DNA of 64,000 bases from NCBI RefSeq assembly GCF_036884655.1, contig NC_088356.1, forward strand, positions 14,037,501 to 14,101,500. The letters run 5' to 3'. Shown here piece by piece: positions 19,825-30,485 of this stretch. This DNA comes from Musa acuminata AAA Group (Eukaryota > Streptophyta > Magnoliopsida > Zingiberales > Musaceae). Each line of letters opens with the position of its first letter. Position 1 is the stretch's first letter. The translations under genes and the position numbers were made by a program. The notes beneath the pieces were generated by a model that saw only the letters and a list, made by a program, of their open reading frames with translations, did not search any database and was not told the origin of the DNA.

Positions 19825-21405
19825 GGTGATTCTTGGCGTTCTCGCTGCAGTATTGCCGTGGCAATAAAAAAAAAAAAAAATTGTGTGAGAAGGGTGAAGC
19901 CGACCGTCACGAACACTGATCCTTCTCAACCAAGAAGGAACCTCTGCGTCGCCGCTGCCCATTGCTACAGTTATCTTCATCTTTGGAAAAAAAAAAAAAA
20001 GCAAGAGGAAGAAGAAGAAGCCACTGCCACCCTTGCTTCCCCTACTGGACCCCTGTTTCCGGCCAGCCCACCCGCCGCCGCTGCTGCCCAGCCAACAGCC
20101 ACCACCGTCGCCGCTGCCCTTCCCCCCCCCCTCCCCGGCCAGTGACTTCGCTGCCTGCCTCTCGCTCGAGCGAGAAGGGCCGCGACCGCCATTTCCCAGC
20201 CAGCGGACCACCCATCGCTGCTTCTACCGTCGGCGATGCTGCCCTTGCCGCACCACCATCGCTGCCTTACCTCGGTTGCAGCTTCGGCCGCGCGATCTGT
20301 CGGCGTCGTTGTTTCTGTGGTGCGATAAAAACAGAGCAGCCGCCGGTCCCTCTGCTGCCGTAGGCGCCGGTTGCCTCTACCGCCGCCGCTGCTTCTCTAC
20401 CACTTCAACGCCACCCCTCTCCTTCGTTGCCGAGTCACCACCGCTGCCAGCCACCGTGCGACAACCGCCGCACGCCTCCCAGCCGCCGATCCTCCTTGTT
20501 CTACATCCGTAGTGACAGAAACAGGGCAACTCACCAGTTGCCCTTCCCAAACGCGACACCGCCGACTCCTCCTTCTCCACCGTCGCCACTACTGCCCAGC
20601 TAGCGATGACGCCGCTCGCCGCCCAGCCTGCCACGACTGCTGCTGCCAGCCACCGCAGCCTTCACCTCAACCCCCTCGATCTGTACCGTTGCTGCAGCCC
20701 CCTTGCTCTGCATCTTTGCCGCAGCCGCCGGTTGCCACCACTGCAGCCTCAACCCCGGCCGCTTCAATGCCACCTCCCTCTTGTTCTGCCTCCGCTGCTG
20801 TAGTTGTTGGCTGGCATCACTGCAGCCTCAACCCGACTACTTGACGATTGCTTCCTTGGGTCACAACAGTCACAACCGTCGCCTTTCAGCCTCGGCGCTC
20901 TCATCTCACACAGTGACAAAAACACAGGGCAGCAACTCTTCCTCCATCGCAGCCACAGCAGTGGCGAGTCCTTGCCGGCACTTCCCCTAACCACATCACC
21001 ATCGCTGCCTCCCAGCCCTCAGTAGCAGCGATCCCTCCACGCAGCGACTGCAACAAGCATCGTTGCCTCTCACCAGCGCCTCCTTCCGTAGTGTGACAAA
21101 AACATAGCAACGTTGCCTTCCATCCGCGCTGTCGTAGCCATCGCAGCGGTGCTGCCCTAGCCGCACCACCATCACTGCCTCCAAGCCCTCAGCAACAGCG
21201 ATCCCTCTACGTAGCGACCGCAACAAGCATCGCTGCTTCCCACACAGCGACTGCAGCTACATCCCTGCATCCTCGCAGCAACCCTTCATTCTCATAGTGT
21301 TGCCACCGACTGCGTCACAACAGCAGCACTGAATAGGGCAGTGATTGATACCCTTGACTAACACCAAAAATATGAGTTGAGATTACAGATTTGTAGTCTT
21401 ACGAA
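19825..21405 (+). other. G3 leader, C-rich low-complexity DNA
   Basis: About 1.6 kb lies between PBS and gag. It includes A-runs at 19866-19879 and 19986-19999. From about 20015 to 21300 it is strongly C-rich with CCG/CTG/CCA trinucleotide patterning. Several frames stay open by composition only, giving Pro/Ser/His-rich peptides with no domain. Internal direct repeats (GCAGCGATCCCTC, near 21026 and 21197) occur. I do not call a gene here. Confidence 0.65.
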
Positions 21406-22293
21406 ATGGCCACCGGTAACTCAGTGAAAGCACAAATGGAAGCATTGAAAATTAGAATTGAGAACCGGTTACAAGAAGTACTTAATGATTTCAAAAAGGA
21501 CTTACTGGGGAGCCTTAGTAAATTTCAACAAGGTGGGAGCTCAAGTTCTATGTTGCACAGATCTGAAAATACAAGAAATAGGCCCCAAGATTGTGACACA
21601 AACTACTTACACATGAAGGTGGAATTTCCGAGATGGAAAGATGGAGATCTAACTAGTTGGATCTCTAGGGCAGAAAAGTTTTTCTATTTTCATAGAACTC
21701 TAGAAGAATCCAAGGTGGAAATAGCCTTAATACAGCTCAATGGAGATGCACTCCAGTGGTACGATTGGTATGAAACTGTTTACGGAGTTCCTTCGTGAGA
21801 GAAGTTCAAAAGAGGGTTTCTTGTTCGATTTGGCCCATCTGAATATGAGAATGTTGATGGCCAGCTCACCAAAATTTTTCAAACTTCTACAGTGTTGGAA
21901 TATCAGAGTAGGTTTGAAAGATTGTCAAATCAAGCTAGAGATTGGTCGGAACGACAGCTTCTGAATACATTTATTGAAGGGCTTAATTCGGAGATCCGGT
22001 GTGAAGTTAAGGCTCGTCAACCCCGCACTATAATAGCTGCGATCTCATTTGCACATCTACATGAGAAAAAAATTAGCAAGGAAAGATCAGCAAGGGGTTT
22101 GTACTATGATAAAAAATGGAGTATGGAGCACCGATGTAAACAAGGGCAACTACTGATGATTGAGCCAATTAGAGAGGAACCAGAAGTAAAAGAGTTGGAC
22201 TCCAATCATAAAGGTATAAAAACTGATGAAGATATTGAAGCCATCAACATACAGTGCATGCATTGGCTAGCTACACTAACCCACAAACTATGA
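21406..22293 (+). pseudogene. gag: G3 Gag, interrupted by one stop
   Basis: The frame from 21406 is open to a TGA at 21796-21798 and then open again in the same frame to 22293, giving about 295 codons. The first part has a basic/acidic helix and the Gag core FPRWKDGDLTSWISRAEKFF and ALQWYDWYE. The second part has FGPSEYENVDGQLTKIFQ, YQSRFERLSNQARDWSE and EVKARQPRTIIAAISF. The nucleocapsid motif is partly lost (RGLYYDKKWSMEHRC retains one Cys). A retroelement Gag is clear; the stop makes full-length product unlikely. Confidence 0.83.
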
Positions 22294-22654
22294 AAATCGG
22301 AGGAACTTTGAAGCATCAACCTGTCACTATTTTGATTGATACAGATAGCACTAATAATTTTATGGACAGGAAAGTTGCAGCCCAATTAGCCCACCACATT
22401 GAAGGCTGTGATATATTCGAAGCTGATGGACAGATTTTAACTTATGATAGCAAAGGCCAGAAATTTCTTGCAACGATTACTACACTGAAAGATTGACCTA
22501 TTGCTTACACTATCAAAAAGTGGAGACCATACTTACTTGATCAATAGGTTGTGATGTGTTACAGATAGTCTATGGCTAAAGTGCTGAAAGAGAAGCTCCT
22601 TGAGATTGATGCTAATCAGCCTTGAGGACAAGGCTGATTTGAAGAGGGGGGAAC
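22254..22654 (+). pseudogene. pol: G3 protease remnant and pol-end remnant
   Basis: A frameshifted continuation encodes protease with [13 protein letters not shown], where the catalytic DTG reads DTD. It stops at 22496. The next bases jump to an RNase H-like RPYLLDQ block and then to the 3' end block GAGGACAAGGCTGATTTGAAGAGG that also ends A1 and A2. RT and integrase are deleted. Confidence 0.75.
22640..22654 (+). other. G3 polypurine tract
   Basis: A purine run, GAAGAGGGGGGAAC, lies directly before the 3' LTR start. Confidence 0.75.
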
Positions 22655-23173
22655 TGTTAGGACCCTTTTTCTGAGCTTTTGAATAATGTTTATTGAGTCT
22701 GTTTAGTCCAATTGTTATTGAGTCGGTTTGGTTCAGTTAGAGTCAAGTAGAGGTTTATTTAATATTTATTTATTATTAAAGTTCAAGTCCTGATGGACTT
22801 TGGGTGGAACTCTATAAATAGGGATGTAACTGCTTCTTTTAAATAATCTATGAAAAATACTATTCTGTTTTGGACAAACCCAAGGAGGCCGATCCCCTCG
22901 AAGTGATCAAGGAGGGTCGATCCCCTCGAAGCGATCAAGGAGGTCGATCCCCTCGAAGCGATCATTATCATCCTCATTTCTCCCCTTTCTCTTCTTCTTT
23001 TTTACGATACGACTTTAGGGTCTTATCAATTGGTATCAGAGCGACGATAAGACCTTTAGGGTCTTATCATTTGGTATTAGAGCGACGATAAGACCTTTAG
23101 GGTCTTATCAATTGGTATCAGAGCATCCCCATTTCTCCCCTTTCTTCCACGATAAGATATTAGGGTCTTATCA
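22655..23173 (+). repeat. G3 3' LTR
   Basis: It has exactly the same length as the 5' LTR (519 bases), with scattered substitutions. It carries the three internal PBS-like words and ends GGGTCTTATCA. Confidence 0.9.
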
Positions 23174-23942
23174 GCGCAGCAACGAGATGGAGACCCTACT
23201 TGATTGGTCGACGATTTCAAATTAAAACCGACCATAAAAGCCTTAAGTACTTTTTGGAGCGAAAGATATCATCCCCTGAGCAGCAAAAATGGGTAACAAA
23301 ACTTCTTGGATTTGATTATGAAATAACTTACAAAAAGGGGAAAGAGAATGTTCTTGCAGATGCGCTTTCGTAGCTACCCGAGCAAGCTGAAGTTTCGACC
23401 ATTTCACTTCCGACCAGCGACTTCCTTGAGGATATTAAGATGGAATGGCAAGAAGATTCAGATACTAGTAAGATTATAAAAAAATTGGAGGAAGCACCAA
23501 GCTTCGTGGCTCATTACAATTGGGACTCAAAAGAATTACACTATAAGGGACGCATTGTGCTTATGATAAATTCTACTTGCATCTTCACGAGCAGATTTTG
23601 GACAAAGTTATTCCACATGCAGGGTACTAAATTGAAAAGGAGTATGGCATATCACCCACAAATCAACGGCCAGACAAAAATTGTAAATAGGTGCTTGGAG
23701 ACAGCCCAAAGCCACCCACCAAATATGACAATCCAAGGAGAACTCCAGACCCAGCCAAGTGTCATTATTGATCGACGGATAATGACTCGACGACAACGAC
23801 CCACTATGAAAGTGCTAATACAGTAGGTGAACCTACTAACAGAAGATGCCACTTGGGAGAACTATGACGACTTGAAGATCAAATTCCCAAAATTCATGAA
23901 TCGTCAGCCTCGAGGACAAAGCTGATTTGAAGAGGACGGGTC
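23174..23942 (+). pseudogene. pol: A2 end of RNase H and deleted integrase
   Basis: Directly after G3 the A2 RNase H resumes with TRWRPYLIGRRF and YFLERKISSPEQQKW, and then DALS. The integrase start (YNWDSKELHYKGRIVL) is joined to FTSRFWTKLFHMQGTKLKRS, YHPQINGQT and NRCLE. The same AQSHPPNMT junction as in A1 follows, then DATWENYDDLKIKFPKF. Most of the catalytic core is absent. It ends with a polypurine tract (23929-23942). Confidence 0.8.
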
Positions 23943-24336
23943 TGTTAGGACTCTAGCTAGGAGAGTCCTAATTGAGAGGGACATTCATGTAAAACCTACC
24001 TATGCCGACCCCTATTAAAGAGGTGAAGAGGCCGGCTAGGGTTAGGAGATTGTTTCTTAGAGATGAATTAGGAGTTGTAAAGGAATATGAGTCTTGAGTA
24101 GAAGTCCTATTAGGAGTTGGTTATAAGTAGGAGTCTTGAGTAGGAGTCCTATTAGGAGTTAGGGTTTAGAAACCCTATAAATAGTCATGTATTCCTCCTC
24201 TTTTGATAAGCAATAGATAAATCTTTTCTACAGCCTTTGAGCGGCAACTTGGAGGGAGGAACCCCTATAGAGTTCCAAGAAGGCGGATCCCCTAAAGAGA
24301 TCAACCCCAAGTTTAGAATCTGCAAGGGTTCTAACA
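23943..24336 (+). repeat. A2 3' LTR
   Basis: A 394-base LTR from TGTTAGGACTC to GGTTCTAACA, with a CTATAAATAG box near 24174 and the ACTCCTA-type repeats of the A1 LTR on the complementary strand. The sequence after it is B integrase, so B was the insertion target. Confidence 0.86.
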
Positions 24337-25755
24337 TCATTTTGATGCAGCTCATCAAAGAAGGCAAGGCCCGACGATTTTGGGTCCAGGAGGGACTCGT
24401 GTACACAAAAGGGAATAGGGTTTATGTTCCTCGGGTGGACAATTTGAGGCGTGAACTCCTAAAAGAGTGTCACGATTCCCTTTGAGCTGGACACCCAGGT
24501 ATTCACCAAACATTGGTTCTCGTGGAGAGGGTCTTCTACTAGCCAAAGATAGGGATTGATGTGGAGGAATATGTTCGAATGTGCTTCACTTGCCAACAAG
24601 ACAAGGTGGAACAACGGAAGCCGGTGGGACTTTTGGAGTCGTTGCCCATACCAGAAAGGTTGTGGGAGAGCATTTCCTTGGACTTCATATCAAGCTTGCC
24701 ACTTGTAGGAAGACTCGGATCGATACTCGTGATGGTCGATCAGTTTTCAAAGTATGCAACTTTCATTGCTGCTCCCCTACACTGTTCAGTAGAAGAGGCG
24801 GCCAAGCTGATGATGAAGGATGTGGTGAAGTATTGGGGAGTCCCACACAATATCATCAGTGATCGAGACGCTCGGTTCCTGGGACGATTCTAGACCAGAT
24901 ATTCAAATTGTTGGGGTCAAAGTTATACTTCTCCACAAGCCTCCACCCCCAGACGGATAGCCAAACTAAAAGAATAAACTCGCTCTTGGAGCAATATTTT
25001 CGGCACTACGTGAGTGCCAACCAACGAGATTGGGTGAAATTGTTGGACATTGCCCAATTCTCCTATAACTTGCAGCGGAGCTCTGCATCCAACAAGAGCC
25101 CCTTCAAGATTATTACAGGACAACAACCGTCAACTCCTCACACCATGGCAATTGGGTATACTGGGAGTAGTCCGTCAGCTTACCACTTCACAAAGGAGTG
25201 GCACCGAAATGCAAATATTGTGCGGGCTTACTTAGGGAAGGCGGCAAGAAGAATGAAGAAGTGGGCAGACTTGGGAAGGCGACCGCAAGAGTTCAAGGTC
25301 AACGATTTGGTGTTGGTAAAGCTCCAACTAGCATCACTCCAATTCTTCAGGAACAAAATCCACAAAGGATTAGTGCGCAAGTATGAAGGGCCCTTCCCAA
25401 TTATCAGCAGGGTAGGCAATGTCTCCTACAAGTTGCAGTTGCCGGCGTGGTTCAAAATTCACAACGTTCTTCATGCCAGCAATCTAAAAGCCTACCACTC
25501 GGATTTGCAAGATGCTTCCCGAAGTGTTCCAACTCGGCTACCTCCCACAACTGCCTCCTACGAGAAGCGAGTTGAAACCATTCTAGCAGACCGTAAGATA
25601 AAGCTACCCAATGGAGCTAAGCTGACAGAGTACTTGGTGAAGTGGTGAAAGCTTCCCCGAACTGAAGTCAGTTGGGAGCCTAAAGATGCCCTACGACATG
25701 AAGAAGCAATCATCAACAACTACCAACAAGCGTCGATGAGGGCGTCAACGGTTTA
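24337..25755 (+). pseudogene. pol: Gypsy B integrase with C-terminal chromodomain
   Basis: It starts inside pol just before the integrase zinc finger (CHDSL...GHPGIH, then CFTCQQ), interrupted by stops at 24483 and 24539. The core has SLDFISSLP (first Asp) and ISDRDARF (second Asp), then a stop near 24891 and a frame change. In the next frame (24908-25648) LHPQTDSQTKRIN has Lys where the catalytic Glu of the triad is expected. After the GPFPI and LPAWFKIHNVLHASNLK blocks a chromodomain begins (EKRVETILADRK, YLVKW). It is cut by a TGA at 25646, and SWEP follows in frame. The chromodomain marks B as a chromovirus. Its 5' half is missing. Confidence 0.85.
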
Positions 25756-25768
25756 AGTGGGGGAGAAT
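25755..25768 (+). other. Gypsy B polypurine tract
   Basis: A purine run, AAGTGGGGGAGAA, lies directly before the LTR start TGTCACG. Confidence 0.8.
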
Positions 25769-26511
25769 GTCACGAACGGTCATCACGCACTCGCAATAAC
25801 TCCGTTCAACAAACCGTTCGTCGTTCACACCTACATATACAACTGCTTGACAACATATTTTGTCTTGGTTTTGGGTCATTTTGCTTGTAAAAATGTAAGT
25901 TCAAACAAGCTGCAGCATTACAAAGCAACCGCTCACCGAATCGAGCAAAACAGTCCCAAAACAGCCTAAAACAACTCTGTTTTTGTGTGTCGCGGGCTGA
26001 TTTATGGAATCTGCCTCCGCTCACCAAAATGTCAGCCATCTCAGCCCCTTGGAACCCCCCGGGTGGCACAGGGCTAGATGGGGCTTCGGTATAGTACTGG
26101 GCATTGAACACTCCTTCACAAGTTCGCACGTTGCCTTGACGGGGACTTGTTGTTGCGCTCGGGACTCGGTGAGCGGCTGTTTATGGGCTTGTAACTGTTC
26201 GTTCAACCTTCTAAAGCCCTTGTTTTCCCCCTCTCCCTCTTTTCTCTTGTGCATGCAAGGTGCTCCCTGAATTGCTTGTAAAGCTTCCCCTCTTTTCGCG
26301 AGACGTCGGGACTTGTCCGTCGCTCGTTCTTTCAAACTAATCAACTTTCTCTTTTACAGGTCCTTCGGGACCTGCGAGAGGTTACAAGTGGGCTGATCTT
26401 TGCAGAGCAATATCGCAAGGGCGAAGCGCGACTTAGGCAATGCAAGCTAAGTTCGCGTCTTGGCCGCAAGAGTGCCTCACGCCTTAGGTAATTCCAGCTA
26501 AGGCCGTGACA
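25769..26511 (+). repeat. Gypsy B 3' LTR
   Basis: A 743-base sequence runs from TGTCACGAACGG to GGCCGTGACA, so the ends form an inverted TGTCACG/CGTGACA pair typical of chromovirus LTRs. It abuts S2 LTR sequence at 26512. The 5' copy is absent. Confidence 0.82.
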
Positions 26512-27018
26512 GAATGTCCGGACTTCCGACAAACTCTCAAACTCCCAACAAAATCATGTTCTTGATTCTAGGACTTCATTTTGCTTTATGCCTTGTTATC
26601 ATAGTTAATCCTGGATATATAAAAACATACTTCGATCTAGACAATTATTACTAAGCATGAATCATGTCATCTGGCATGTCATTGGTCCATCGACGCTTCG
26701 TATGATTCTTCGGCGCATTATCCTCTCTTGCAGCCTATTGCCCAATTAGCTAGTTGACCTCCGCAACTCTGATATCCTTGGCATAATATCCACTCTTCTT
26801 GGCCTGATGCCTGAATCAATGGCCCGAAGCCTTTTATCGATATGTCGACCGATCCTCCGGCCCGATGTCCAATCTTCTAACATGTTTTCCTCCGGCCCAA
26901 CATAATTCTTCCTACTTTAATTGTCTCTCCCTAATCGAAGCATCGTACGTCACTCAAAGCGTAGATCAAATCATAAATACTATCAATTGGTTTCATCATC
27001 AAAGTTCGAGATTCAATA
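26512..27018 (-). repeat. S2 3' LTR, proximal half
   Basis: It matches 31558-32064 of the S2 5' LTR. The minus-strand start reads TATTGAATCTCG at 27018, one base from the usual TGTTGAATCTCG. Confidence 0.84.
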
Positions 27019-29502
27019 ATCTCTCCCTTTTTTATGATGACAACCAATTGATGACGGTGTTAACCTTAACTCCCGAAGTTTAAACAAACTCCCCCTATCA
27101 ATATGCCATATTGATAGAACCTTGAATTCAAGCTGAATTCAAGTCATTGCAAATTTTATCATAAATATTTGTAACACATCATCATGCATAACATGATCAT
27201 ACTTCTCCCCCTTTGTCATCAACAAAAAGGAGAAGTTCCAACTATCAAGTGTTTGTGATATAAGTTCAAATCATTGCATAAAAAACATAATATCAAGTTT
27301 TATCATCATGCAATTTGTAAGCTAACAAATTTAGCAAGTGTTACATCATGCAAGCTATCAAGTTTTAGATATGCAAGGTAGTAAGATAGCAAGTTTACAA
27401 TATACAAGCTAGCAAAAATTTCGAAAGTAAATGCAAGATAGCTTTCTTGTTGAAGTGTGTAAGATAGAGATTCTTGCTTCCTCTTGTAATTTGTAAGCTA
27501 AGTTTTGTTTCTTAAGATTGGTAAGATAGTGATGTTCAAGATAGCAAGCTCTTTCTTCTCTTTTGAGAAGTGTCATTTTTGCTTCTTTGCAAAGTGCAAG
27601 CTAGCAAAATTTTACATTATTTTATAACAATCAAGCTAGCAATTTGACAAGTATTACTTCTCTTTGAAGTATAAAGACTAGCAAGTTTTTAAAAAATAAT
27701 ACAAGATAATAAGCTAGCAAGATACAATGTTTTACATGAAGCAAGCTACATGAAGTACATTTGCATCTTCAATTTAGATGTGCAAGCAAACAAGCAAGTT
27801 TTTGCATCTTCTTGACTTATACAAGCTAGCTAGCAAGCTAGCTATCTCCCCGTTTGTCATTGTAAAAAAGAAGGGAAGAATACAATTTTGTATCTCTTTG
27901 TCCCTTTACAATAATTTTCAAATCATGACAAAGAATAAATAATCAAAGATGAAAAATCAAGTTATGAATGTCAAAACAATTTTTCATCATCAATATTTTA
28001 TCATTGCATGCATCATTATCATAAGTTGAAGTATTGTATGCATAATATCAAATCATCATTCATAATTACATTAATGTTTCAATTATTATTTTAATATGTT
28101 TGTGCATCATTATAGTTTCAATTTACAACATGCACAATTTTAAAACTTTACATATCATTCTTACTCTATGCATGATACTAAAAATAAATCAATCATCATA
28201 TCATACATGATACTCATAAGCTAGCAAATTTATATCATTTTAGAGCATCAAAACAATATCATGAGTATTCATGTATTCATATCATCAATGTTTCAATCAT
28301 TATTTCAATCATCAAAAATGAAAGATCAAGTCTAAAATTCAAGAGATCAAGATCATAATCTAAAAAATGTATAAGAAGAATTTATTCATTTGGAATATCT
28401 AACATGTCTAAGTTTCTCATTTAAGCTAGCATTTTTCTTTCTCCCCTGTGTTATTGTAAACAAGGAAGAAGTAGAGTGGAATAATACAATTTTCACATCA
28501 ATGCTCTACTTATTACATGAGGTTTACAACTATAAATACAAAGGAATTTGCATATCATGTCATGAAAGATAATAATATCAAATCATGAATGTCACAAGAC
28601 ATGATTTATTTAATCAAATTTATTTTTATAAATAGCAAAAAGAAACCTAGGAGATCAAATGATATAATATCTTGATTTATGCATAAGAAATCTCAAGTTA
28701 TAAATCTCGAAAAATCAAGATAAGTCTTATTCAAATTCAACTCATCAAAATCATTTTCATGATCCAAGAGATTCATAAAAGTGATATAAATAGATTCGTT
28801 AATCTCCTTTTTGGAAAAATCGATAAAGTAGGAAAAAATAAATTTTTCAAGGAGAAACCTTTCCTCTTTTTAGTTGTTTCAATTCATGTGATTTATTTTA
28901 TTTATGCCAAATAAAAATATGCATCAACGTTTAAAAACCGAAAAAGCCACTTTCATTACCGTAAAAATCGATAATCCATAAATCTCAAGAATCATCATGC
29001 ATAATTTCGAAATTTATTAAGCATGATCATTATGCATGACATTAAAACATGATTTCAAAATATTTAATATTTTCATTATATAATTACATCATTATGCATC
29101 ATCGAAATTGATTGCATCAAACATAAAGCATTTTCCATCAAGATAATTTTGTTGTTGTAGTCATGCATTTTTCTTTTTAGGTGAATCTAACTTTTCATGC
29201 TTAGTTTTTCATACAGAAGCTATGCATCATCGTTAAGCAGAATATAAAACTTCTTAATATTTTCATTAAGACATCATGGTTTCAATCAAAATTGGAAATC
29301 ATCAAGATACACATTATTTCTTCTTGAAAAATAAACATAGGATCATTATATTTAAATTTAACATTTTATTCCATTACATAAAATATGTAATTTTCATTAT
29401 CATTTTCAAAATTACTAGCATGATTATATTTTTTTTGCATTTTCATTTTTAAACTTGTAATTTTCAAGAAAAATAATCATTCTAAACTAAATTAAAAATA
29501 AC
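27019..29502 (-). other. S2 AT-rich 3' noncoding region
   Basis: This is the minus-strand counterpart of S1 7089-9746: a polypurine tract near 27019-27033, a CTCCCCCTTTGTC block near 27203, degenerate CTAGCTTGCA repeats (27320-27850) and long AT-rich stretches. No protein is supported. Confidence 0.75.
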
Positions 29503-30435
29503 TCATGAAAAGCATCTTGTAATTTTGAAATAAATTAAAGGTATTTTGATTACCTCATCCTCGAATACCGTTAAGGCATAGTTTGCCCCCTCGCCTTTGT
29601 TTTTCTCCTCGTCTTCGGATGAGCTTGATTCGTCCAAAGTCGCATTCTTCTTCTTTTTAAGTTCATTTTTAATTTTCAATTCTTGTTTTAAAAATTTCAT
29701 GAGGAGTTCAAGTTCACCATCACTTGAGCTTATGCTTGAGTGGACTTTAATTGTTCTAAGTCCTAAATGCTTCCTAATCTTTGGAAGGTGGTTCTCAAGT
29801 TCTTCACGTGCATTGCACGTCATTTCATAGGTCATCAAAGACCCTATAAGTTCTACAATTGGTAAATGGTTCAAGTTTTTTTATTCTTCAATAGCCGTTA
29901 CTTTTAAATTTCAAGTTTTAGAAAGTGAGTGTAAAACTTTATTCACAAGTTCAAGATTCGAAAAACATTTGCCAAGAGCTTTTAAACTATTGATGACATC
30001 CGTAAAGCGGGTGTACATGTCAACAATAGTTTCGCTCGGCTTCATTTGAAACAACTCGAAATCATGCACTAAAAAATTAATCTTTGAATCTTTTACTTTA
30101 TTCATGCCTTCGCATATGATTTCAAGAGTGTGCCATATATCGAAAGTCGTTTCGCAAGTAGAAACCAGAAACCTAATTAAACTCAGTTTTATCTAAAATG
30201 CAAAATAAGACATTCATAGCCTTTGCATTTACAGAAAAAGTCTTTTCTCCAAATCATTCCAATGGTTCATTGGAAGAGAAGACATTCGAAAATCATTTTC
30301 AATAATACTCTATAAATTTAAATCCAAGGAAAGTAAGAAAACTCTCATTCGAGTTTTCCAATATATGTAGTATGTCCCATTGAACAAGGGAGGACGAATG
30401 AGAGTGTGACCCTCTTGAAAGCCGAAAAGAAGCAT
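29503..30435 (-). pseudogene. gag: S2 short Gag, decayed
   Basis: It is read leftward from an ATG at 30433-30435. The order of blocks is that of S1 Gag: RPPLFNG, YWKTRMRVFLLSLDL, the FDIWHTLEI region, VHDFELFQMKPSETIVDMYTRFTDV, SLKALGKCF, LIGSLMTYEM, an acidic SSSSEDEE tail and YFKIT near the end, before a final stop at 29503. Stops and frameshifts occur near 30290, 30240, 30190, 29910 and 29875. Like S1 it lacks zinc knuckles and any pol sequence. Confidence 0.83.
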
Positions 30436-30471
30436 TTCTCTTGGGTGTTAAACCAAATGAGAAATTACGAG

Positions 30472-30483
30472 GCTCTGATACTA
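30472..30483 (-). other. S2 primer-binding site
   Basis: The minus strand reads TAGTATCAGAGC, one base from the initiator tRNA-Met complement TGGTATCAGAGC, two bases after the 5' LTR. Confidence 0.8.
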
Positions 30484-30485
30484 AT

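Larger units (their letters stand above)
19292..23173 (+). mobile_element. Gypsy G3, complete non-autonomous Gag-only element
   Basis: A 3,882-base element with two 519-base LTRs, a PBS, a 1.6-kb leader, one broken gag frame, a short protease remnant, about 160 bases from the pol end and a polypurine tract. RT and integrase are absent. Flanks ACACA (19287-19291) and GCGCA (23174-23178) look like a decayed 5-bp TSD, probably from one ACGCA-like target. Its Gag resembles those of A1 and A2, so the absent enzymes could have come from that family (inference). Confidence 0.88.
17622..26511 (+). mobile_element. Gypsy stack: A2 in B, with G3 in A2
   Basis: Three gypsy elements lie in the S2 LTR. 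B contributes 24337-26511 (integrase and 3' LTR). A2 contributes 17622-19291 and 23174-24336 and ends with an intact 3' LTR directly against the B integrase. G3 (19292-23173) sits inside the A2 RNase H. The left side has no LTR for A2 or B, so one deletion probably removed the 5' parts of both together with part of the S2 LTR (inference). Confidence 0.75.

Noticed and set aside
19962..20844. Proline-, serine- and histidine-rich frames in the G3 leader
   Set aside because: They overlap in several frames on C-rich low-complexity DNA and have no domain or shared frame.
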